From Vandiemenella viatica (lineage: Eukaryota; Arthropoda; Insecta; Orthoptera; Morabidae): a DNA stretch of 64,000 nucleotides. The first letter of the stretch is position 1; every line of letters starts with the position of its first letter. This document shows positions 23,401 through 35,400 of this stretch, piece by piece. The notes under the pieces are model-generated. The model worked only from the letters and a program-made list of their open reading frames with translations. It made no database searches and had not been told where the DNA came from. A program made the position numbers and the translations under genes. The stretch covers positions 183,730,494 to 183,794,493 of the forward strand of contig JARYHS010008074.1 in NCBI GenBank assembly GCA_031002005.1, in the 5' to 3' direction.

Positions 23401-26400
23401 TTTGGATTTGTTGGGATATTTAGTTTGGATTTTGTAAAACTTAATTAAGAACTCTACGTTGAAACCAGTGAGAATGGTGGTGAGAAGTCTCTTCTCCATT
23501 ATTGCAAGAGCTGAGTCTTGATTGGAACATAAGTGAGAGTACATGAAATAAGTTGAGCAGGCATCTGGGGAAAGTGGATTCTGTGATGTAGCAGAAGTTT
23601 GACTCAATCTGATGACAGTACGCGATGGATATACTTGAGTTAAGGTGTTTGAATGTATCTGGGACTTTTAATTAATTGTGAACAATTGACAAGATATTAG
23701 CTAGTGGTTTGATTCAATAATTTTTGTTAAAGTTAGTGTGTTTAATGATTCTTTGATAAAATTGACTATGAGAATATCTATCTTCTGATCTATTTGAAGA
23801 AACTGCATCTTCAGAAACCAAGAACCAAGTAAATGATTGATTTGTGATCATTTTGTATTCTTTTGGGGAGAAAATAAATTATAGAAGTGCAAAGCGGTAA
23901 ATTAAAATTAAACTGGATGAGAGTGAAAATTAATTAAATGGTTCTAAATAGAATACAGAGCTGGGCAAGAAATGGCAAGAAGTAGCTTGTGGTTGACTTA
24001 GAGGACACATTTTTCTGTTTTGCTAGAAGAAAAGGAAAGGATGAGCAAATAAGGGGTAAAGAAGATGAAGAATCAATTGGAGGAAATTTGAAGAATATAT
24101 CAGACAAAATTAGCAAGGGAATATTTACTGAGAGATATCAAGTAATCAATGATGTGCCAAAGACAAGAACAGTGAAAACTTAAATTTTGCAAGAGGCAAA
24201 AAATGGTGCAAACGTGGGCAGTAGCAATTGCACAGGATGCAAAAATGTACTGATAAATCATGCTACAACTGGTAGCACTGCCGCCTTCACTGACAATTAT
24301 TGCTGAACAGCTGTTTCAAATACATTAGCTACTGCAACATGTGATGAAGTCAACCAGTCATGCCAAACAAATAAGGAAGTGAGGTCTATATTCTATAATA
24401 ACCTGAGGAAACATTAATGAGAAGAAGAGAATAAAGAAATGTGGAATTAGTTTTGCACTCTTACCATTGTAATAAAGTTTAAAGGCAGAGAGGTGAAAGC
24501 ATTAATCAACTATAGAGTGAATATTTCATGCATTTTGGAAACACTATTCAAGGATCTTACGGGAGCTCAATCAATCAAGGTTTATCCACTAAACGGGAAG
24601 ACGTTTACATCCACAACTTAGAACAAGAAAAAACAGATAAAGCAACAGGTACAGATGGAAGGCGACATTAGGGCACAGTTATCCAAGATAATAGTGTTTG
24701 TCCTTCCAGATTTAATGTAGCTTTCATTCTTCTATCAGACTAGCTCAGTCAAATGCAAGTGAAGTTAGATTGGGAGGAATAGAGTCTGGAGTACATTGTT
24801 GCGTGGGTGTGATCGGCCGAGCGGAAACTTGATACGACAGAGCTGAGAGGGGGAGGGGGGGGAGCTGTGGTTGGTTCTCCCTTGTCGCCTACCCACCCCG
24901 GTTTGAGAGCAGTCTGCAGGCTTATTGCCAAGGAAGTAACTGAGCCTTAGCTACTGAGAAACTGCAGGCACTGTATAAGCATACTGATTGGTACTAAGAT
25001 ATTTACATAAATATTTTCATACATCTTTAGTTGCAGAGAGGTGACTTATCTCATAGAAATGATAACAACACATATGAAAACTATTGGTTTATTACACTTG
25101 AAGGCAGATTGGCATACACATTACATGATTGATTACTAGCGATGCTCAATACTGATTGGCTGAAATTTATTTATACTCCATTGGTGACTTATTACTGGCA
25201 TTGCACTATACTGATTGGTTAACATTTAATTATATTCCATTGGTTGATTGACAGCAGGGTAAGGCACATTAAACGCTATTGAAATGAGTGACTATCGGTG
25301 AATGCGTTAGTTCCTACTTGAAGGTTGACATACTGTTATGAAGACAGACACGCTAGCAGTGGATCAAGTAAGCTTTAAGTACCTGTTAGGTGGTGGTGAT
25401 GAATGGTTTGTCCATGGATCTTCTTAGATGTTGTCGAGTCCTAGATGTGAGATGGACTGCCTAATGCAAAGTGTAACTAGTCTACAGGAAAACTTGTTAA
25501 GGATGCTGGTGGGGTTAAAAGGTACTTTTAATTGGCTCACTGAAACTAAGTGTGGGACGGTCAGGGCGGAGTGGGGACTGCATAGTGTGGTGGTTTCCAG
25601 GCTGACATAAGCTTAGCAAAGCTATCCTATCTGCCATGGGTTTCCTCTTGTAAGCACTCCCACATAGTTGGGAAACTGCTGTGGTACACCATCCGGTGTA
25701 ATTTCAGTGCTGTGTAGCCTGTGATAAGAAACTGGTGTAATGTGGTTGTAAGCTATGTACTGAGTTACAGGCATGGGGAGCAAAGCTGGCTACGTGTCTC
25801 GGCCATCATCTTGGGATTTGGTTACAAAAGATAACGGCTACTGCTTTGTGCGAGCTGGCTTGCTGGTATGACTTGAGATGTGAATATTGGAATTTAAGAT
25901 GTGTTTGAATAAAGGCTTCAAATCTATATGCTATACCTTAGAATAAGCGAACCTGTGACAACATTATTATGGGAAAGCGAGTGAAGCTGGAATTTAGGAA
26001 GATGATGTCAGGTGAAGAGGAATTCAGGTAATTTCAGAGAGTAAATGTAAAATGTTTACACATGGAGGGGAAGTCTTTTGGAAAGGCTTTGTTGGTAGCT
26101 CTAGTTTCGATGATGGAAGAAGCAATAGAATTGGTATTCGGCAGAAAGCAGTGGGATTGTGATGGAGAAGGAACTGCCCAAAAAACAGACATCTGGAGTA
26201 GGTAGTGGTGGAATATTTACAAGATATCTTTAATTTAATTTAATTGCAATGGAGCACACACTCCGGTGGCAATTTCCCTACATCCCTATCATACATGAAT
26301 ATCAAGATGTGTTGTAGTCCTAAGGTACAACTGCAATTTTAAAGTGCTAAAGGGACATGCACTACTAAATAGTATAGATTTAAGAATCTCAGGTAAACTG

Positions 26401-29400
26401 AAATCAGTGAAAAAGATACAGAAAAAAAAATCATGTGACCTACTTTGGTTTGTCCCATCTGGAATTCAAATGTGTGGCTATCCTCAGATAGTTCTCACTA
26501 TGCAATTGGGGCTGAAAGGTTTTCAGGTGGTTGAAGTTTATGAGGAAAGATTGGACAATTGCTCTTAGCAGTCAGACAAACACGAACTAGTATACCATAC
26601 CTCGGGAGGGGAAAAAAGGGGGGGGGGGGAAGGGCAAGGCTCCAGCATTGATTTGTAGCTTCCAGAAAATGAGACTTATCTTTCTGGACAGAAAATGATC
26701 ATATGTCCAGATCACAAAGCACTATCTTTTTTGATGAGTTTCAGACTGGTGCGTGGAAGATTACTTCTTGGAGAAATCAAATTCGAAGTTAAACATGGGT
26801 CCAGAGAGTAAAACATAATTTTTTGAGATTATTGATAGACTTGATAAAATGGAAGTGTGACATCCACCTGCTACATGAAGCTTGCTTAAACTTAAGGAGA
26901 AGTAACAAGATATTTGATCAATTTAAAAGACTTTGCAAGAGGATAATGAGATTTTTAAGTTAAGAGACCACCTAAACAAATTGCTGGAGGAAAATGACTA
27001 ACTTTTTGTACAAAGATATTTTGTTTTGGAACAGCTCAGGACAGCTTGTGATAATTGGAGGCTTTTATTTATTTATGTGTTTATTTATTATTCCTGTTCC
27101 ATAGATTCCTACTCGGGAAGGACCTGTTATGGTTAAGATATATACACACAATATGAATAACAATCATAGTGAAAATGTATGTTACAAAGACATAAATAAA
27201 TAAATAATAAAAAATAATTATTAATTCTTTCAATTGAATTTTGTAAAAGTCAGATTAGATATAACTAATACTTTTATACATCTTGAATGATGTAAAAGGA
27301 ATTGCCAAATGATAATATCTCATTTTTTCTCTAAATACATCTTTATTGTCAACAAACTGTTTTATACTTTTAGGAAGTTTATTATACAGATGTGTCCCAG
27401 AAGAGTTAACTAATATTTGTACTAGTGACTGATTTTTTTGGTTTTGTACAAGCCATTTTTGTTTCTTGTATTGGGTTGTGTATCCTTGACTTTGTTGTAA
27501 ACAAATTAAAATGTTCTATAACAAGGAATATGGGCGAATGAATATACTGAACAGTCATTTTAAGAATATTGAGCTTTTTAAGGAGTTATCTGCAAGAAGG
27601 TCTCAGTTTTACTGTACACAGCATCTTAATTTTTTTTTTTTTTTTTTTTTTTTTTTGTGAGGAGTTTCCCCCAAAAATCGTGCCATACAACATGAGTCAA
27701 TCAAAATGAGAGGAGTAAACCTATTTTGTTAATACTAGATTTGCTTGATACCTGATGCCTGTGTTGATGCATTTAAATTATGGGCACAATGGTCCACACT
27801 AATGTTATTGAATCTTAAGCAGCAATTTGTAGGATAACAGACAGATTATCCTAGAATGACATTACATATTTTAATGTATAATATATCTTTGAATTTTGGT
27901 GTTCCTTGGCAAAGGCCAGTTGGTTTTACTTTTGGAAAGATTCCATAACAACTAGCGACGAGTGTGTTGCCTTAGGTTGGTTGGCACATAAGGAGAACTT
28001 GTATATCAGAAGTCCAATTTATAATTTGATGTGATTTTTGTTGTTGGCAGTTGGAACACATTAAAAGTGCTTAAGACAGTACAAAGTATATGACTGTCAT
28101 TTTGTTAGTGTAACAGCACCACAGTAAAATGAAATAAATAGCACTAACCACAGCTAAAACCAAGAATATTAAATAATAATTAAGAAGAATAAAATCACAG
28201 AAAATATAACAAAAATCTTTGGAAATACAACAACTTCTACTATAATGTTTCAAGAAGAATTGTTAAATTATTGTCAGCCCGTGATGTTTGCCAGGAAGTA
28301 TAAGTGTGGGGAATCTGAAAAATACTCTCACAGATAAGGTTAAAGAGTTTGTAGCAGTGGTTGTGTATGGACTACTTCCTACATCCAGAAGGGTGGCTAT
28401 TGATGTTTTCATGAAATATGTGAAACTGTATTGGATTGAAACAGCTACAACTAAAACTTGCTAACAAAATCATGGGAGAGTATATTCCTGAAATGGGAAA
28501 GCCAAGGAAAACCATTTAAACTAACACACCACAATATTGCTGTGAGGCATGATTTGAACAGCTGAAAAGGGAAGGAGTTGAAGACCATAAAAACTTGATG
28601 TTATCATGCCCAAAGCAATATGGCTGAAAGAGGAATGAATGAGATTGGGAGGTGTTTTTCAACATACTGTTGCAAACAGTATTAGAGATGGGCTTTGGTG
28701 ATAGAGAAGCTGGAAGAGATTTTGAACAATATACTTCATGATTTAATCTCATTACATTTCAGAAGCTGACAGTGCAAACAGCAACAAGATATTCTGTGAT
28801 GAAACACCAAGAGAAAGTTAAGACTGCTTGCAAAACTCAAAGAAGGTGAAAATACAAAAGGAGAGGAACAACAAAAGAGGAAAAATGATGACTTATCAGA
28901 ATGGAGATTTGGGGCTGGTGCATATGAACTTCAAACCATCAAGTATTAATAAAGAAATTAAGAAATTTAAAGTCTGTTGTGAAGTACTGTATAGAGCAGG
29001 AGTCCCCAAATTTTTTATGCAATCGACCCCTTCATAGAATATTTGCCTTCTTATCGACCCCCAAATTAAGTATTTAATAAAAAAATTAAATCACTTTTGG
29101 CATTTCTGATGTTTAGCAATAAGTAAACTTGCATAACAACCCAACGAAAGAATTTATAGTTCCCATATCTTATAAAATCCACAAATAACATAAACAGAAA
29201 AAGTAGATATTTTCCACTGTTATTATACTCTTAAAAATAATAACAGAATTATGGAAAAATTGAAATTTGCCTATAGTTCCTAAACCATATGTGTCATAAA
29301 ACAAAATACACAATTATCTTTTATGACTACTATTGAATAAGTTAAAAATGTATATACATGGCTTTTTATTAAAATAGTTGATATTAGTGAGATGGATTTG

Positions 29401-32400
29401 TCTGAAAAGCAACACCAAGATTATTGATATTCGGTTGAAAATTCTTAAGTTTTAGTCGCAAATCACCACAGTTTTCCAGGTTCAATCTGTTCTTCTGTTT
29501 TGTATTACGAGTTCTTATTGGAATATTTCCATTTTTCCCTAGACAGTTTAATTGATCCTCTTTAGTATTAATCAACCCCCTTTTGACCCCCACCCCCATG
29601 TATTAATCGACCCTGGAGAACTCTTATTGACCCATTGGGGTTGACATCAACCACTTTTGGGACCCCTGCTGTAGAGTGTTAAGTGGGCCAGGAGACAATG
29701 CTTATATTTTCTTTGTTTTCTTTCAATCTTCATGTGAGTAAACATACTACAGGTTGTTAGTACAGACAAATTTCTACATGTTCAAAAGTGTAGTTCCCAA
29801 TTTTGTAATCTGTTTAAGTGAATAAAGTATACTTGTGAACTCGTTGTTGCTGACTGCAATGTTGACAGCAAAGTGACTGCGAGTGGCAGATGTTGATAAG
29901 GCTGCCACTGTGAAGGACTCACTCAAAAGAGCCTTTAGCTACAATAAGTGTGTATTTTCCTGATTTTTTATTGAAGGACAGCAAAATATTTTAATTTTTT
30001 TTCATGGTGTTCAGAGTAGGAAACATGAAAGATTCACTTTTGTGTAGATATTTGTTTCATATACTTGTAAGCATTTTCTGAAGATTAATGGATGTAATTA
30101 GATGACCACTAGATATTTTAGTTAAAACTCAACTGGCTATGGGAATGTACTTAGAAGCATTTGTTTTCTTTGTTGTGACGAATTCACCGATTTTTGGAAA
30201 CTATAATTTGTCTAATTTGAGGTGTGAGGGTGTAATTCTACATAGAGTGAGCCGAGTGTTATGTTGTATTATGTACCTGTATGTTGAAGGTGGACATGAT
30301 TTATGAAGAGGTGGTTTTAACAATTTTAAAAGTCAGTATTGACGATGTGGAGAGAGAGGGCAGAGAATGGACAAGCAAATAGCTTCCTACCAACTAATTT
30401 CCTACAGATTTGTTCATGTGTCAACTCAAAGGTGGGAATGTTCAAATGAATACTTTGGGGAGAATGTATTCAGTTCATGTTTCAGTATTAATGGTTGAGT
30501 TTAAAGTAAAAAAGGCAATGTGTGGACCTAGCTTTATGTTTAATGTTTATGATTTTCTGTGGGAATATTTAGTTTTGAATTTGTCAACCCTAAGTAGAAA
30601 TGCAAACTCAGTGAAAATTGTGGTAGCCTCCCCCCACATTATTGTGAACTCATTCTTGTAACCCCCTTCTCTGCTTCTAAAAATTTTCATGGGAATCATG
30701 ATTGGATTGTACAAAAGGGTAGACATAACTGGTTATATTGATATCCACATCACGAGTGAACTCTGCGATGGAGCTGTTGTAAAAGTTTGATGTCATCTAA
30801 CAGCAGGATGACTTGAATACATCTCAGGAAAAGTGATGGAAAGTTCTTTGTCCGACATAGTATTTGATTTGGAACAAGGATGTGACACAGAGAAGTATGG
30901 GAGTAATTTATGGTACGCATTATGTTCCTATTCTCAAATATACAGGGTCCGGCAGGGAGGTGTTACGTTTTTCAAAACATTGTTACGCAGATGTTTTTGA
31001 ACAAATTTCAATTTTTATTGTCTCCACAGTTTACATATATGATGCCATTTAAAACATAATTGCTCAACAATAACAGATTGCAATTCACGTGTGAAAAATG
31101 ACGTCATCCAAGTGGCGACCGGTCTCGTCCATGCATTGTTGGAGGCGGGTGAAAAAATTGTCCATACATCTTTCAAGCATACAGCATGGAATTGCTCGAA
31201 TTTCTCGAGTTATGGCATCTGAGAGATCTTCTAGAGTCCTTGGTTTTTCAGTGTAAATCCGAGCTTTCAGGTAGCCCCATAAGAAATAATCACATGGTGA
31301 ACGATCTGGCGATCGAGGAGGCCACTCCACATTCCCGCGCAATGAAATGAGGCGCCCTGGAAAATTGCTCCTCAATAAAGCCATGCATTGTTTTGAGGTG
31401 TGACAAGTTGCCCTTGTTGAAACCAAACCCTATCTAGGGCAATCTTCTTAATTCAGGCATCAAAAATTCTCTCAATATCTTAAGGTAACGCTGTGAGTTG
31501 ACCGTCACAGTCCTTCCATTTTTTTGAAAAATGTAGGGGCCTATTATGCCAAATCGAGCCATTCCACACCACACAGTTAGCCTCTCAGTATGTAGGGGCC
31601 TTTGATGGACTTCCCGTGGATTATTTTCCGACCAGTACCGACAATTCTGTTTGTTTACAGCACCTGTCAAATGAAAATGAGCCTCATCACTGAATATCAG
31701 AATACTGTCATTTTCCAAGGTTTCGAGCATCGTTTCTGCAAACTTAAACCGCCGTATATAGTCATTGTTCTTCAGTTCTTGAACCAACATGATTTTAAAA
31801 GGGTGAAAGTTGAGGTCTAAGTGCAAAATTCGGTGAACTGACCTGTCTGACTGTGTGCAGTGCGCGAGCGTGTCGTACTGCTGAACCCCGAGGGCTGGCC
31901 TCCACAGGCAGTCGTACTCTTTCGATGTTTTCTGGTGTTCTAACGATCCTTTCACCTCCACGAGCTGTTCCAGGTCTCACAGTTCCTCTCGTTCTGAAGT
32001 TGTTAAACCATTTCAGTATTGTTGGGCAAAATGAAACGGCACCATGTCAACCAACATTGAAATGAGTTCGAAATCTTCGCTGTGTCTGCACTACAGAATG
32101 ACCGGTTGCAACAAAGGTGTCGTAAACAAAGATGCGTTGTTCAATCGTCCACGGCTCCATGGCTACTGAAATGGCAAACAATAAGTAATATATATCAACT
32201 AATGCACAACAATCAGTCCCCCTACCACGTATAGTATACCCATCTCAAAAACGTAACACTTCCCTGCCGGACCATGTAGTTCTGAAATTTGGACACTGAA
32301 GGAACAATGTATTAGTAAGATTCAAGCAAGTGTAAAGAAATTTCTAAGAAGAAGAATAGGGGTTATAAGAACTGACAGAATAATAAATGAAAAGATTAGA

Positions 32401-35400
32401 GCTGCAGGAAAGGATAGAGAAAGCAAGAATAAGGTGGTATGGGCATGCTGAGAGATTGGAGGAGTAGAGAATAGCAAGGCAAATGTCTGGAATGAAAGTA
32501 CGAGGCAAATGGTTAAGACAAATATTGAGGAATAGATAACCGTGAGGAGTGGAGAAATGTGTGCTGATGAAAGGAGAGGACTGAATCAAGATGGTAATGG
32601 AGAATTGAGGGAATGAGGAAGGAAAATGGAGAGTGTTGTGTGTAAAGCAGCCGTAGCTTGAAACTGTTGATATTGATTTTGTATTGCTCATAATTTTGTA
32701 TATAATGGAAGTCATAATGTAATGGCGCAATAAAACTCCAAGTGTCAGTAATTACTGCACAAGTTATTCAAATTTCTGTGGTTGTGTTCTTGTTTCATTG
32801 TTGGTTAATCTTAGTTTTTAATTTTTGAGTAGTTGTACATGATTGAAATATCTTAAGTTTTATTACCACAGTTCAGAATCATTATATGATATAAGAGGTG
32901 AAGTCCGAAATGAAGCATTTTCAATAAACGTTAGATTTATGCACATATTGCCAAGAGATGTAGCCATAGAGCTCTTGCTATGCAAATTGAATTGTTATTT
33001 AATAAATTTTAAAAATGTTTTTCTTGATGTCCATGTGCACAGTGCTCCATAGAGAATCACAACCTCACTGTCAGGAAGATCTGTATGGAGCATTTGATTG
33101 AGTCTTGTGACTCACTGTGATGGATGTAAATGGTTTCCTCTGTGAATTGTATTGCTTCAGTTATATGACTTTAAAAAAAAAATCAGTATTCATAGTACAC
33201 ATCACCAGTCAAGCCATAGTTATTCCTGTGAATCAGCTTGTCAAAGTTCTGATTCCTACATTTTCACCTCTAAACTGTATGATAGAAAAACTTTGTCATC
33301 TTATTCATATTTCCATAATACTTTATTACAGCCATAATGGTATGGCTATTCAATACCGCATGTTCGTTATAATTTCATATTTGTTTCAAAAATATTTGTT
33401 TGAAAAGATGATGCACATTCACATTTGCTCTTAGTAATTACAGGATTGAACAATGATTTTGTGTAACCATTAATCAGCCACCATCACAGAAGAGTTGTCA
33501 TATTCATTCAGCTGCTCGAATGGAGACTTTCTTGTGTTCCTGACAATGCTTAATTCACTCATTTTGGGCATCATAGGTTTTGCAAGATTGCTCGTGAGAC
33601 ACTGTTTCCAATGATTTATGCATTTCGACTCTCTTATGAGTGTTGTTGGCCAACATTATGGTGGTTTCTCATCAACTTTAACCCCATAAAAATTTTCCAT
33701 AGTAACTTAAATTAATGTGCAAAACAATTGCAAAATGGCAGTGCAGACTTCTTCTCTTTGCAAAATGCTGTAGTCTGCACTCAGTGTAACACATTCATTG
33801 ATCCTTAGGCTAGCAAGTGACATAATTAAATTTTGGATTTGGACTTTAGACATTAAGTGGGAATGCTCATCTACCCCATTTTGTTATAACTGCGTTTCCT
33901 GACACAAATTTGAATCTGTATCCAACTCAAAAATATCAGGAAATAACTAGTAACATCAGTGGAACCTTGTGCACAAGTTGAATTGTATCAAGAATATAAA
34001 AAAGTCTCCTAAGGGAAAGCTTTGTATGTGTGCCCAGCTGACTTGCTATCCAGTTTTCATGAAATAATTGTTAATAATTAGTATACATTGTGTGGTTTCA
34101 ATGTGATTGAAATTAAGTGAAACAATTAAAATTCACCAGTACTTTATGGGCATTAATAGATAGCCTTACTACAGAATCTTGCATTGTTTGGGCATAAGGA
34201 TCTAACCCCACAAACTCTGACAGGAGGAATGTGTTCCTACTCAAGACATCATAAAAGAGCACATGGTGGGAGAAAGATATAATGATGTGAAATCCATTTG
34301 GACATGATGTACAAGCTGATCCCTGCCAAATTCTTTCTGGCCATATCTTGTAACATTCTTAACTTGTAGGAAATGTTTTCCACTAATTGTCCACAAACTA
34401 AAGCTAAAATTTTTATTATTCCACTCGGTATATCTCATAACTAAAAAATGGGGATTTTAGACTACCAACTAACAATTAAAAACAAATAAGTCACTTGATA
34501 CATGAAATAGACATCACTTTCTTGAACTTCCATCACTGCTTTTCCATTTGGGGTTTCATGGGCAATCTGAAATTACTAGTGAGATAACCCTACCAATTGT
34601 AAACAGTTTCATGGTTTCAACATGGATTTTTAAATAGAATTTGCAAGCAGTTTTTTGAGATTGTTTATTTTCAACATCAAACCCGTAAAACTTTAACATG
34701 TTTTGTACACACAAAGGATAGGAACCGCATCAGAGCTGTCAGTTAAGACTGCCATGAGCATTATATTTCCCAAGAGACTGAAGCTAAACTACTATCTGAT
34801 GTGTCCAGACAAATGCACAATGGTGACACCTCATCCCTCCGCTGTGTAATGTGACATCACCTCTGCTTGACACAGTAGATCTTTTGTTTCTTTGGCTATC
34901 GAGTAGTATAATCAGACATATATAATTATTACTGGATTTGAAATGTTAACTACAAGTATGTAGCTGCAATGAGCCTCAGTGTGGAAGTAAATATAATATG
35001 TAATCATGTCTACAGTCAAGAAAACTGTGGGAATTTAGAACCATGTTAACAATTGTATATTGTATCTTGGCATTAAATTGAGATGATGTTATATCAGAAT
35101 TTTCCATAAAAATATTCAGGTTTGCCAAACGGAAAAGATTTCAAAGTTAGTAATCTTCTTTAAATGTACAAAGAATAGGTACAAGAATAGAGACAAGGCA
35201 GGTGCGGCTACTTATTACACAATTGGGGCTGGGTAGATTCTGCAAATTGTGACTGTGGAGCCATTTTACAGATAATCCATCACATTGATTCTGATTGTCC
35301 TCTTCGGGCCTACAAGAGAACAATAGCGGTAATACGTGATGTGTCCATCAGTGCAGTTGACTGGATAAAAACTTTAGAGCTAGAGATATGAAATTGTACA

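Larger units (their letters stand above)
23090..30720 (+). mobile_element. Gypsy-B LTR retrotransposon, heavily decayed
   Basis: Two diverged long direct repeats (about 23090-23560 and 30222-30720) enclose remnants, in gypsy order, of gag, protease, RNase H and integrase. The RT palm was not found; a LINE-B tail lies at the place where it is missing. Later insertions within it are a solo LTR (24797-25960), LINE-B tail (26226-26285), LINE-D (about 27060-27720) and a hAT MITE (28997-29668). It lies in the phospholipase intron in the gene's orientation. Limits of the LTRs are approximate because of divergence. Confidence 0.72.

Noticed and set aside
24749..24931. Minus-strand ORF with PPPPPP run
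   Set aside because: It arises from the G-rich start of the solo LTR; chance frame.
27629..27656. Poly-T run as a retroposon tail
   Set aside because: LINE-D coding sequence continues on both sides of it, so it is an internal expansion.
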